The notes beneath the pieces are model-generated. The model saw nothing but the letters and a program-made list of their open reading frames with translations, had not been told where the DNA came from and made no database searches. The translations under genes and the position numbers were made by a program. Shown here piece after piece: positions 1 to 9,835 of a stretch of DNA of 30,818 bases. Numbering within the stretch: position 1 is the stretch's first letter; each line of letters opens with the position of its first letter. Source of the stretch: Priapulus caudatus (lineage: Eukaryota > Priapulida > Priapulimorpha > Priapulimorphida > Priapulidae); NCBI RefSeq assembly GCF_000485595.1, contig NW_014577139.1, forward strand, positions 454,853-485,670, written 5' to 3'.

Positions 1-769
1 TTTTCAATCACGATAATAATATTGGTTTTAGAAAACACGCAAAAACAGTGACCGTGTAGCCAGGAGTTTTTAACAAGGGGGGCGCCAAAATCAGCGAACT
101 GCAGCAACAAATTAGTCGATGACTGACTTAACTATTTTAATGGCCTCCCTCCGCGCTCCCTCTCCAACCCTATGGTCCTCTATCTTATCTTGCAATTGCT
201 TTGGCTTTTGCGGTGTTGCAATGCGCGACATTTTTGTTCAGTTGTTCTCTGCTCCCGAGCATATGTCATTTCGTTTCCATGGCAGATTAGGAAGGAGGCG
301 GGGTTAAAAACAAGCGGAGCTGGGGGGGTCATGGGGGTCCTCCCCCCAGAACAATTTGTGAAATGGTATATCGCAGGGAAGATGGTTACATTTGCGTCGG
401 CACTTTTTGAGACATGGTACAGCCTTCATCTCTGATACAACAATTCTCTTTTTTTTTTACTTTTTGGATCACATGAATCCCCACTGTTTGTTTGCGTTTT
501 GCACATGGGGCAAGCCTCGGGGAAATTCAAATAATATATGGTAATAAAATTACGTAAATTTAGGGTGGGCGGTGAGACTTGGTTGCTGTGTTGATGGTTC
601 CAATCGAGGTTCGACCTCTCAGTAGGAATGCAGAAAGCTGAGCATGTGTATTACCAGTGTTGGAGAATTAGCGAGCCTGGTAGTAGTCGCTTTGGTCCAA
701 CAGCCATGATTGGATGGCGGGCGGCGTAGCGTATAAGGTACTATTGGAAGAACACTCGAGCGAAGAACG

Positions 770-935
770 ATGAAGTAAAGTGCGGGTTTGTCGGTTACGA
801 TTTTTCTTGGTTTGGTCCGACCGGAGCGAATGGTTCTCGAGCTGGTTAGGTTGTCCGGCGCAATTGGTGGTTGTTCGTGGGGACGAAATGTCCGGCAGAC
901 GCTTTATTTCGAGAACTGCTGTGGTTGCCCATATG
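770..935. repeat. diverged repeat, copy 1 (partner at 2945-3110)
   Basis: This segment shares an ordered series of matches with 2945-3110 in the same orientation: ACCGGAGC, then CTGGTTAGGTTGTCCGGCGCAA, then GTCCGGCAGACGC-TTATTTCG in similar spacing. The copies differ by many substitutions and short indels. No terminal repeats or target duplication could be fixed, so the class is unknown. Confidence 0.55.
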
Positions 936-1659
936 TTCTCATGTTCTGATAACACTATTGCTCAACCCTACACGTAACGCTTGTTCTGGGATTGAGCAGG
1001 AGCAAGACGTACGTACGCTCTGGACGAGCAGGCCGCCTGGTCTGACTAGGTTGCTTCGCATTAGCGCGGTAGATCTGGCCAGATATAAAGCATGGCATGA
1101 GAACGGCATTTAACAGGCGTGGAGCGATGGTAGGTGGTGGCGAGAAGTGGTGCAAAGCTTAATGGTAATTGCCTGCAGAGAGCGACTGATGAATTGGTGT
1201 GTGTGAGAACGAATTGGGCAATGGATGGGGGCCTGGATTAAAGGAATAGGAGGGTACTGGCTGGCATCTGGCACTGCGCCAGCGCATGGCTCAAGGGGTG
1301 CTCGAGGCCAGCCGAGGCTGGACAAAAAGAACGAGATATGTGGACCTGCTGCGCGGCGAAAGCCAGGGAGTTAGGTAGGAATATTCTTGTTAGCGGCAAG
1401 GATTGGAGGTTGTGTGGCATAGTATGGAATGAGGATCACTTGAGATTACCTGTTAAAGATGATATGATGAAGTATTTGGATAGTATCGGTAGAAGAGATT
1501 GGAACGGATCGTCAGGCAATGTTGATAGATCGGAAAAACTGCATTCCGGAAAGCTATTGCAGCTGTTGAGAGAATGAAGAGGTTCGAGGTAAGAGCGGGG
1601 ATCACGTCGGAGTTTTTGTTTGTATTTTGTTTAAATTAGAAAGATGACGATATAAGTCT

Positions 1660-1830
1660 AGAGAGTATTCTGGAACTGATATATCGCAGATTACTATTGC
1701 ACTTAGGAACTATTTTTGTGAATAGAATCTTCGATTTTTTGTGGACAGGGAGGCCAATTTTCGAGCGATTTGATCATGTGTTGCGGTGCTCGAGTTAGCT
1801 CAAAAGCAACGTAGACTGAGGATGGCCAGC
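1660..1830 (+). repeat. diverged copy of the 20164-20340 repeat
   Basis: Matches to 20164-20300 run in the same order: TCTAGAGA, TATATC, GCACTTAGGAACT, a T-rich TTTTTGT, AGGCCAATTTTC, CATGTGTTGCGGTGCTC and CTCAAAAGCAA. The copy carries many extra single bases and short insertions. It is also related to 16188-16370. No gene content. Confidence 0.5.
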
Positions 1831-2944
1831 TGCAAGGAGAGGGTGATACTCGCGCGAGCGGTGTAACATTGTATATCAGTGCGTATGAACAGCTGGCTCG
1901 CGCTGCGTGGGCTGGCTGCTGGCCTGGACGGCGCCTAAGGGCTGAGCTGGGCTGCTGAGCTGGAGCCCTAAGGCGAGGCTGGCGCGTGCTGAATCGAGTC
2001 GCACCAAGCGCAGTGTAAGCATGAATACATGATGGCAGGTGCCGTGCGAAACAAGGAAAAAGATGTGAGTTGTCGGCTGCGGACCTAACGCAGGGCAGGC
2101 AATCGGGCTTAGGTCCGCCAAGCAATTTCTGGTTGTCCTCAAAAATATCCCCACATCTCCGTATTTCGAATTACGATAACTCAGTGGGTCAAGAAAACAC
2201 CCGAGAAGACACCTGGTGTAGCCGAGGCGATGTTATTAACAGTGGGGGCTCCAGAGAGACAGAGAATGGGCGGCAAGCAAAAATAGGGTGATGAGCTTAA
2301 GTAGTTTGGAATGGCTCTGCCGCCGTCGGCCTCTCTACACCGCTACGGCTCCCGTCTTACCTTCTCTGCATCTTGTTTTGGCGGTGCCGATGGCGAAAAG
2401 GCCGACCTTATTTAGTTCACTGGGTTCTCTGCTCTAAGATGAGGTAATGTGTTCAGTTGGCCAGTTTCTGAGGGATGTCCAGGAGGGTGTGAGAAGCAGC
2501 AGGGGTATGGTTGTTCCGTCCGCCAGAAGAATTTTGGAGAAGATGTAGATCGGCGAGTGGAGGATGGGTGATTCTGCGGCGACTTGATGAGCGTTACTGT
2601 ACAAGCGCTTCGATTCTGAAGCTACGAGCAGATTCTCTTTTTTTTCTGTAAACTGTGTCGGAGATCACGATGACATCGCCAGCACTGGTTGTTTGTTTTG
2701 CGAGTGGGCAAAGCCATGTTTGGGAGAAAATTGAAAATAATAAGTGGGAAGTGAAAATGAGCCAAAGATGTAGGGTCGAAGTTGGGGCATATTTGGCTGG
2801 TGTCCAAATCAGGTCGCCGCTCAGTGAATCAGAGAAAGGGCCTGCACCTAGGACCAGTGGGTTGGGAAAGAGGCAGCTGGTGATACGTCGGCTTGTTCCG
2901 CCGGCACAGTAGGGGTAGGTCTAATGGTGGCACGCGCGCAGGGC

Positions 2945-3110
2945 TATAGTGTCTTGGAGGACCCTGAGAAAAGCATTTGTTCCGTTGGTTGTGCCACCGG
3001 AGCATGTGTGCAGACTGGTTGAGGTGTTGTCCGGCGCAACATTCTGCGTTCGTCTCGGACAACCGGACAACGCGTTATTTCGGCACTGTATGTGTAGGAA
3101 CAGCATCGGC
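2945..3110. repeat. diverged repeat, copy 2, with internal 9-bp inverted repeat
   Basis: This is the partner of 770-935. It includes GTTGTCCGG at 3026-3034 and its exact inverse CCGGACAAC at 3063-3071, separated by 28 bp, so it could fold into a short hairpin. The first copy retains the left arm better than the right. Confidence 0.55.
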
Positions 3111-3957
3111 TCGCTGCTGGGCGCTACACACACAACCAAACACTTCACAGGAGAGCGATTACATCAACCGTTGCGACTTGGTTTCTGTATTGAGGTGGGC
3201 TGAGGGGCGGGGTCACATATGTCCAACGGAACAGGAGTGGAGGCAAGCAGGGCAATGTTGTACAGGGTGCAATGGAATGGAGGACCTCATTACCTTGCCG
3301 CCTGCCAGAATGCGGAATTTAAGGCCTAGAAGATCGTGAGATGAGTTGGCCGCTAGGAATTAAGGAATGGTTGGAGCAAGCCGCGCGATTGAGATATAAT
3401 TACAAAGCAAAACGTTACATCAGGATCTCATAGACCAAAAACTCCAACATATCTGTGGATCTTTTTATCTCTTGGAATCATTGAATAAACAATTTCTGCC
3501 CATTTTTATAGGAATTTCATTACATTTTTTAAAGTTTTTGTAGGGATTTTAAGGACACGCTCAAATTTTAGGGATCGTTAAGGAATTAAATTTAGTACCG
3601 GCTGAAGGCGGGGGGGTGAAAAATCGCAGGGTAGAAGAAGTCGGCAGGAGATAATCGAGAGCTGAACACATGTATGGCCGAATTGCACCCCGGGGCCGGG
3701 CTGGGACCAGAAAAAATGTAGTGGGGAAAACGCGGTAACGTGGTGCGCTAGGCTTTATGGTTGTGGAGAAGCGAATCGTGGGTACATTGGAGCAATTCGG
3801 GAACAGAGGTCGATGAAGCGCAGGCTGTCGAGAGTTAGAGAGCAGCCTTGCGACGGGTAGGACATCAAGTGTTTAGGCGTCGCGGCGGGGTGAAGTTGAA
3901 CTGTGGCAAAAAGCGGCGCGCCGGCCAGATGGCGCTGGCGCGAGTCTAGTCGGCATC

Positions 3958-4395
3958 CACCAGCTCCCTTTTCTCCCTCCTTCTCCCCTTCCTCCTTCTC
4001 CACCAGCTTCTCCCCCTCCTCCTTCTCCACCAGCTTCTCCCCCTCCTCCACCACCTTCTCCCTTCTCCCCTTCCTCCTTGACCAGCTTCTCCTTTCTCTA
4101 CCAGCTTCTATCTTCTCCCCTTCCTCATTCTCCCCCCCCTCCTTCTCCACCACCTTCTCCCTTCTCCCCTTCATCCTTCTCCACCAGCTTCTCCCTTCTC
4201 CCTTCCTTATTCTCCACCAGCTTCTCTCCCTCCTCCTTCTCCACCAGCTTCTCCCCCTCTTCCACCACCTTCTCCCGTCTCCCCTTCCTCCTCGACCAGC
4301 TTCTCCCTTCTCCACTAGCTTCTCCCCTTCCTCATTCTCCCCCACCTCCTTCTCCACCAGCTTCTCCTTTCTCCCCTAATTCCTCCTTCTCCGCC
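3958..4395. repeat. pyrimidine-rich minisatellite (CT/C-rich on the + strand)
   Basis: The + strand is almost pure C and T, made of irregular units such as CTTCTCCACCAGC and TTCTCCCC. It interrupts the flanking sequence abruptly. Because it lacks stops it creates long frames on both strands (Ser/Pro/Phe-rich on +, Glu/Gly/Arg/Lys-rich on -), which are best read as artefacts. The homopurine/homopyrimidine strand bias makes triplex (H-DNA) formation conceivable. Confidence 0.9.
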
Positions 4396-4480
4396 ACGTT
4401 AATTTACTACGCTAAACCTGATGTTTTACCCACCTTCACTATCTCATCTTTTTTTCTGAATAATGAATTAGTGTCAGACC

Positions 4481-4999
4481 CAGGGGCGTAAATCCGTACC
4501 AAGGAGCGGGGGGATGATCGGCGATAGCCGGGAGCAAAATTAACCTTGGCTGCGGCAGGCAGGTCAGCGTGCCGTAGGCATGCCAGTGCTAGGGGGGTCT
4601 GGGGGCATGCTCCCCCCCAGAAAATTTTGAAATATTTAAGCCATTTTCCTGCAATCTGAGGCATACTGTGGGCCATATTCTCATGTCTGATGACACTATC
4701 TCAACCCTAGACTCAACCCTACAAGTTAGGATTCAAAACACTTTTCATAACTTTTCAGAGAGCGTACACAGTTAGGTTACTATATAGTAATAATACATGT
4801 ATTAAAACATGTATTAAAAGGCAAGAATTGCAATTTCTCACAATTTCCCATGTTTTTGTATGTTTGCAACCATACTTTTTGGCTATTCTTTTTTTTCTTT
4901 TTCTTTTGAATCTCAGGGGGGATATTTGTACCGGCCATCCCCTCCTCCTTTAAGAGCGGGGGGATGCATCCCCCCGCCCCCTCGGGATTTACGCCCCTG
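4481..4999. mobile_element. 519-bp non-autonomous hAT-type MITE with 8-bp TSD
   Basis: The ends are exact 15-bp inverted repeats, CAGGGGCGTAAATCC at 4481-4495 and its complement at 4985-4999. The element is flanked by the 8-bp direct repeat GTCAGACC (4473-4480 and 5000-5007). An 8-bp duplication with CAG-type ends is the pattern of the hAT superfamily. The interior has C/G-runs but no transposase frame, so it would need a transposase from elsewhere. An exact target duplication argues for fairly recent insertion. Confidence 0.92.
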
Positions 5000-5007
5000 G
5001 TCAGACC

Positions 5008-5362
5008 ACACTTTTTATAAATTTATTAGCAAAATTACAAATTAGCATTTTAAAGTTAGAGTTAAATAGAAAAATGGATGGACAAGAACCTGATTCGTGC
5101 TTAAAACATGTTAAAGCACTTTCACTTTGTACTTGTAGGCAAATAAATGAAAAAAACAGCAACGTCTTCGAAGGTGAATTACACCGGCCTGAGTCTATGT
5201 ACCGTGTAGCACAGGATCGGATTTTGGTGCTTAATTTTGCATTATTCACATGATGTGGGGAAAACGATCGTGTAACGTATCTTATACTTACTACTACTAC
5301 TAGTACTAGCCTAGTACTATCTAAGTATCTTATCTAGATGCGCCACCAGTGCAGAGCGGCTA
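5008..5362. other. intervening AT-rich DNA, nothing recognised
   Basis: This separates the 519-bp MITE from the 1.9-kb foldback element. It includes a short TAC/TAG-type simple repeat around 5287-5315 and one small open frame on the minus strand without recognisable features. Confidence 0.5.
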
Positions 5363-5370
5363 GTGCCAGT

Positions 5371-7260
5371 CACAGGCACATGAAACGTTTCAATAAAATA
5401 TAAATGCTAAATAAATACGAAATCTAATACTAGTACTACAAAATTCTTAATGTTTCTATACTCTCTTTCACCTATTATTGCCGACAGTTTCCTGTCAATT
5501 CCGTGTAAATGCTCTATGCCCACACACTAACGCCGCCATTGCTCACTGTGCACAGTGACTGTTAATATATAAGCAGGTAGGAAAGGCCCTCGAACTCCCA
5601 AATCGCGTCGACACTGCGCGTGTAATTCCACAGCTGAAATTATAGCACAAAAACACAACCATGTCTACTCCATCTTTGTTTCAATTTGCAACAACAGTGA
5701 TCACTTGTTAGAAATATAGACATGTCCCTCTGTTCTTAAGCCGCAAACTTCTTGTCACGCGATATCGCCATATAACACTGGCCGAAATTCGGGCAGAAAC
5801 GGTTCGCTAACGTCGCGGTCCAATGCCTAAATGTGCTTGCGGAATCAGGAAACACCTAGCGCGCGCCTATTGCCGTCATTCGTTGCGCACCGAATGCTGA
5901 ATGTTATTTGCAACGCTGCCAATGGCGAGGCTCCGTAGCGGGAGGTTGAAAGCCAGCGTGGTTTGTATCCGCAAAAATCCCAGATGCGCGCCTATATGCG
6001 CATGTACTTGCAGACATTTACATTGACGCGCGCAGACGGTTAGCGACGAAACGCTCGGAATTTGCCTGCAGTGTTATTCGATATCGCGGGCACAGAGTTC
6101 GCGGTAAGAACAGCGAGAAGGCGGAGCTGCCGTTATATTCTAACTAGCTCTAAGAACGGTAATTGCTAGGGTTAGAATACCGTTTCAAATTCTTGCCCAC
6201 AATTCCTTGTAGTTGCTCGGTATCCAACCATCGACACAGACTAGCGTCACATGTAATAGCTCAACGAATCTATAAACTGCGGCTTGCTCCGGGTAACTGG
6301 GCGCTAGTGGGCGGCTACTTAATTTATTGAGTTATGCCGATTTTTCTGAGATGAATTGGATCAAAACAACCAGACAGCCGCCATGTCTGCCATGTTCAGT
6401 GCAACTAAAATCGGCCAATGGACCTGATTTTCACAGTGCGTAGGCCAAAATACAACGCAAGTACATATCTTCGCAATGATAATTATTAAGTTGTTGTAGA
6501 TTGACGATTCCTGGTTTTCAATGTTTTAATATTTATATATATACCGTATACGAGTATATGATGCTTCTTTATGCTCGCGCCAACGCAAGTAGCAACGCTA
6601 TGGTATGTTATGTCGTTTCGGGTTTTCCGCGTGCCGTTCGAAAATCATGCGCATTGCAAACATAGCGGTTGGCGGTTAGTTGAAATTTCGGTTTGGCTCT
6701 TGAAATTTACACTGTGACAGCAAACTGAGGTATTAGTTTTAATAACAACGCTGGAATACTATATGGTGAAGGTTATATTTGATACAAAACAAGGCAGAAA
6801 TGCTTAGATGATCATTTTATTTGAGATATACGTAATTGTTCGGTAGTTTTTGTACAGCTACAAGATTTTTCAATGGATGGATGTCAGGCGGTGTATTGAC
6901 GTTAGTCACACAGCCTGGTCGGGTTAATTTCTAACAAGTGATCACTGTTGTTGAAATTGAAACAAAGATGGAGTAGAATGGTTGTGTTTTTGTGCTGTAA
7001 TCACTGTGAAATTCACCGAGTGTCGAGCGGATTGGAGTCGAGCGCTTTCCTACCTGCTATATATATTAACAGTGACTGTGCACAGTGAGCAATGGCGGCG
7101 GTAGTCAGTGTTCATAGAACATTTACACGGAATTGACAGGAAACTGTCGGCAATAATAGGTGAAAGAGAGTATAGAAACATTAAGAATTTTGTAGTACTA
7201 GTATTAGATTTCGTATTTATTTAGCATTTATATTTTATTGAAACGTTTCAAGTGCCTGTG
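5371..7260. mobile_element. 1.9-kb foldback DNA transposon with ~335-bp TIRs and 8-bp TSD
   Basis: The left arm (5371 to about 5716) and right arm (about 6927-7260) are long inverted repeats. They start with CACAGGCAC and continue through TGAAACGTTTCAATAAAAT with scattered differences. The 8-bp direct repeat GTGCCAGT flanks it exactly (5363-5370 and 7261-7268). The interior of about 1.2 kb has no plausible transposase and includes a 0.8-kb repeat (6147-6925) shared with the NAA15 intron. An 8-bp duplication fits hAT or P-type elements, but the superfamily cannot be settled from the ends. It inserted 70 bp beyond the rab33 exon 1 donor. Confidence 0.9.
6147..6925 (+). repeat. 0.8-kb dispersed repeat, copy 0 (inside the foldback element)
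   Basis: This runs from CTCTAAGAACGGTAATTGC to TTAGTCACACAGCCTGGTCGG and is collinear with 8996-9795 and 14591-15490. Shared landmarks include GCTAGGGTTAGAATACCG, CAGCCGCCATGTCTGCCATG, AATATTTATATATATA and GGATGGATGTCAGGC. It differs from the other copies by substitutions and indels. No coding potential was recognised. Confidence 0.85.
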
Positions 7261-7263
7261 GTG

Positions 7264-7330
7264 CCAGTGACACTGACAGTGCCACTGGCACTGCCACCCC
7301 ACTGGCACTGGCAGTGTCAGTCAGTGTTGA
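7264..7330. repeat. CAGTG/CACTG palindromic cluster beside the rab33 donor
   Basis: Repeated CACTGGCACTG and CAGTGCCACTG words form an imperfect self-complementary patch, with arms on either side of ACCCC near 7296-7300. It lies between the foldback element and the rab33 exon 1 donor (7336-7337), partly overlapping the right copy of the target duplication. The origin is unknown. Confidence 0.6.
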
Positions 7331-7337
7331 GCCTAAC

Positions 7338-7565
7338 CTTAATTTGTTCATTATCTAAATCGAGTGCTCTTTCTCGAAAATCCACACCAATTGTTGCTTC
7401 AGTCTTTTCAGGGAAAGTACCACCACAAAATCTGAACGTGAGACAGGTTTTGCCAACGTTGGAATCTCCAATAACGATGATTTTGAAGATGCGTTTCTGA
7501 CGCTCGACATGAACACTTGTTGTCGCAGCGGGTACAGACATTTCGCCCTTTGCCGCGTCACCCAT
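7338..7565 (-). CDS. rab33: Rab33-type small GTPase, coding exon 1 (partial gene)
   Basis: This exon encodes the N-terminal 76 residues of a Ras-superfamily GTPase of the Rab33 group. Known Rab33 proteins act at the Golgi in vesicle traffic and, for Rab33B, in autophagosome formation through Atg16L1. Seen directly: a variable N-terminus of about 23 residues, then [16 protein letters not shown] with the P-loop GDSNVGKT at residues 33-40, and the switch I segment TIGVDF with Thr58. [20 protein letters not shown] is close to the vertebrate Rab33 sequence as I remember it. The start ATG (7563-7565) has an in-frame TAA nine codons upstream. The exon ends in phase 0 at Lys76 with the donor AAG|GTTAGG. 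The WDTAGQ box, the NKxD and SAK boxes and the C-terminal prenylation cysteines are not in the window, so the next exon should lie left of position 1, at least 7.3 kb away. It is head-to-head with NAA15. Another Rab subfamily is possible but less likely. Confidence 0.93.
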
Positions 7566-8012
7566 ACTGTTATTATCACTATTGTCAAGTTATGTCACTA
7601 TGCTAGAATTCAGCAGTAAATTTACTGTGAATCTGCTGTAGAATGAATGCTGATTTTGTATAGTTTACATAGGACTTTTAACAACACTAACTGCAAGTTA
7701 CAACCAGCAGCCATGCTTGTTTACGTCATTTTTGGCCTGATGCATTTTTTGTTTTTATTATTAAGATCAATATATATATATAGATGTAAAGCATATCAAA
7801 TTTTAAATAATTCATTTATGTCGTAACATAATTTACTAGCATAAATATGCTGTTTCAAGTATTTTATAGATATCATGTGACGCAACGATGCGAACTTGCG
7901 AGATGGGCAGCGTCAACCATCTTGGTTCGTCATTCGCCACGAGGTTTCTGTGTATTTTGATTGGGAGTTTCCAGTCAAATACTAGGTTGTCTCCACAACC
8001 AATTTTTAAAAA
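7566..8012. promoter_or_regulatory. putative bidirectional promoter, rab33 / NAA15
   Basis: Only 447 bp separate the two outward-facing start codons, so this interval must hold both 5' UTRs and probably both core promoters. Motifs seen: TTACGTCAT at 7721-7729 (CRE/ATF-like), TCATGTGAC at 7873-7881 (E-box/USF-like) and AACCATCTTGG at 7915-7925, whose reverse complement CCAAGATGGTT resembles a YY1 site. A TATATATATATAG run lies near 7770-7783 but could be a simple AT repeat. The interval is not GC-rich. Transcription starts cannot be placed from sequence, and the motif functions are inferred from similarity. Confidence 0.6.
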
Positions 8013-8069
8013 ATGTCACCCAGTCAGCCATTGCCACCAAGGGAAAACACCCTGTTTAAAAGAATTCTG
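8013..8069 (+). CDS. NAA15: NAA15 coding exon 1 (NatA auxiliary subunit)
   Basis: This 57-bp exon encodes 19 residues: MSPSQPLPPRENTLFKRIL. It matches the N-terminus of NAA15 (NATH/Tbdn), where the LPP-(K/R)-EN-x-LFKRIL pattern is conserved. NAA15 is the TPR scaffold that binds the catalytic subunit NAA10 and docks NatA on the ribosome for co-translational N-terminal acetylation. The exon ends in phase 0 at CTG followed by the donor GTAAGC. The ATG is preceded by a run of A, a permissive start context. Exon 2 resumes with [14 protein letters not shown], the expected continuation, so the join is well supported although intron 1 spans 13 kb as assembled. An overlapping frame that opens at 7888 reads through the donor and does not look real. 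Confidence 0.93.
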
Positions 8070-8663
8070 GTAAGCCCGTAAAGTTCAATTGAAAGTGGTT
8101 CAGAATACCGAGCACCAGTTGAGTTGAGCAGTCTTTCGTATTCAACACCACCACTAAGTGTACTGTACATGTACATAATATAGTGCTAAATACTAGTTTT
8201 AATTACTATTATTGCTAGTAAAACTGCAGAAACATTTAATACCATTAACTATAGTACTAGTAGTATTATTAATTAGTTAATACTTTATTATCGTCACAGG
8301 CACTTCGACCGTTTTTATATTAAAATGGTGAAAGATAAACCTTGACAGTTTGTTGTACTTGTACTTGTAGCTGTATTGTAACTGTAAGTTGTATTTACTA
8401 CCAAAATTTCAATATTTATGTACTCACTATGACCTAATTTTGCCGTGTAAATGCCATTAAAATGCTCATTTTCAACACGATCTCACCAATTGGAGGCCTA
8501 CACTACTGTGCGCAAGGGTAGATGCTGGTAACACCACACAGAAGGATAGAAAACCGTGTTTATGAAGTAGCGAGAAAGCATCATTTCCCACTATGTTATG
8601 AAATAATCGCTGGCTAATGTGGCGCAAGTACACTTTCCTACCAATTCCTTGGCCATTTCGGTT
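8070..8663 (+). other. start of NAA15 intron 1, AT-rich, with a TIR-like fragment
   Basis: The intron opens with GTAAGC. The first 220 bp is AT-rich with TAGTACTAGTAG-type words and no recognisable gene. From about 8297 a stretch resembles the left arm of the 5371-7260 element. The part after about 8445 is the beginning of the duplicated block described at 13716. Confidence 0.6.
8297..8455 (+). repeat. diverged copy of the 5371-7260 left terminal repeat
   Basis: It begins with CACAGGCAC as the left arm does, then aligns in order through TTACTACCAAAATT, TTATGTACTCACTATGACCTA and TTTTGCCGTGTAAATGC with the corresponding arm positions. A segment of about 20 bp present in the arm is missing. It may mark the left end of an older relative of the foldback element whose interior survives at 8996-9795. 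Confidence 0.45.
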
Positions 8664-8864
8664 CAAGGATAGAGAACATGGGTCCCAATAAAACCAATGT
8701 CATTTACATCAATATAAATATAATATTATATCAATATAATAGGTTAGGGTTATGGTTAGGGTTAGAATTAGGGTTAGGATTATGGTTAGGGTTAGGGTTA
8801 GAATTAGGGTTAAGATTAGGGTTTGGCACATTGGTTTTATTGGGACCCATGTTCTCTATCCTTG
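8664..8864. mobile_element. 201-bp palindromic element with TTAGGG-like core
   Basis: The ends are perfect 37-bp inverted repeats (8664-8700 and 8828-8864). The left arm starts CAAGGATAGAGAACATGG and ends AAAACCAATGT. Between them are AT-rich DNA and about 80 bp of vertebrate-type telomere-like units, TTAGGG mixed with variants such as TTATGG and TTAGAA, reading TTAGGG on the + strand. No clear target duplication was found. It could be a MITE that carries or captured an interstitial telomeric repeat. A degraded version may lie at about 14029-14260. Confidence 0.8.
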
Positions 8865-8995
8865 GGCCCCAATTTCTGGTCTTGCAATTTTTGAAGATTT
8901 GTTGTCGAGATATTTTTTAAATGAGATAAAGCGTATTTAAGAAGCTGATAATGCATGGCAAGTGTTTTTTTTATCGGAGTGGCTGGAGGTACGGT

Positions 8996-9795
8996 AGCTC
9001 CAAGAAACGGTATTGCTAGGGTTAGAATACCGTTTCAAATTCTTGCCCACAATTCCTTGTAGTTGGCTTCGGTATCCAAGCCATCGACACAGCTAGCGTC
9101 ACATGTAATAGCTCAAGCGAATCTATAAATCTCTGGCTTGCTCACGGTAACTGGGCGCTACTGGGCGCTACTTATTTATCGAGCCGTATTTTCTGAGATG
9201 AATTGGATGTAAACAACAGAACAGCCGCCATGTCCGCCATGTTCAGTGCGACTAAAATCGCGCTATGGACCTGTTTTCCACAGTGCGTAGGCCTTAAACA
9301 CAAGGCAAGTACTATCATTTCGCAATTGGTAATTATTAAGTTGTTGTAGATTGATGTTTCCTGGTTTTCAATGTTTTAATATTTATATATATATAATTAT
9401 ATATATATATATACGAGTATATGATGCTTATTTATGCTCGTGCCAACGCGAGTTGCAATGCTATGGTAATGTATGTTCGTTTCGGGTTTTCCGGCGTTCC
9501 GATCGAAACGCATGTGCAGTGGAAACATGGCGGTTGCGTTAAAGTGAAATTTAGGTTTGGCTCTTGACATTTACACTGTGCACAGCCGAACTGAGGTGGA
9601 AGTTTTTAATAACAATGCTGGAATACTATAGTGAGGTTATACTTGAATACAAAACCAAGGCAGAAATCTTAGATGATTATTTTATTGATATAATATGCGT
9701 AAATTGTTCGGCAGTTTTTGTAGAGGTACAAGATTATCTAATGGATGGATGTCAGGCTGTGTATATTGACGTTAGTCACACAGCCTGATCGGCGC
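8996..9795 (+). repeat. 0.8-kb dispersed repeat, copy A
   Basis: It is collinear with 6147-6925 and 14591-15490 from CCAAGAAACGGTATTGC to CACACAGCCTGATCGG. It has a longer TA run (9386-9414) than the copy at 6147. An open frame over 9564-9788 has no recognised domain and is not preserved intact in the other copies. Confidence 0.85.
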
Positions 9796-9835
9796 TACTG
9801 GCCCTATTGATAGCCTTAGATTATTCAGTGTTTCT

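Larger units (their letters stand above)
1..3950. other. no recognisable gene; diverged repeat DNA, probably rab33 intron or flank
   Basis: Short open frames are present on both strands but none shows a recognisable domain or coding pattern. The stretch contains pieces similar to repeats elsewhere in the window: about 926-980 resembles the interior of the 4481-4999 element, and 1660-1830 resembles 16188-16370 and 20164-20340. G-runs around 320-350 resemble a G/C-run motif found at 4590-4620. If the next rab33 exon lies left of the window, this is intron; the sequence does not prove it. Confidence 0.5.

Noticed and set aside
590-630. tRNA or SINE B-box-like GGTTCGACCTC
   Set aside because: No matching A box at the right distance and no cloverleaf could be drawn.
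2977-3339. 120-codon plus-strand frame
   Set aside because: It overlaps a diverged repeat, has many Cys/Trp/Arg codons typical of non-coding frames, and has no domain.
3755-4357. Glu/Gly/Arg-rich 200-codon frame on the minus strand
   Set aside because: It follows the homopurine strand of the pyrimidine minisatellite, and the non-repeat end shows no recognisable domain.
7888-8073. 61-codon frame overlapping NAA15 exon 1
   Set aside because: It reads NAA15 exon 1 in another frame and runs through the splice donor.
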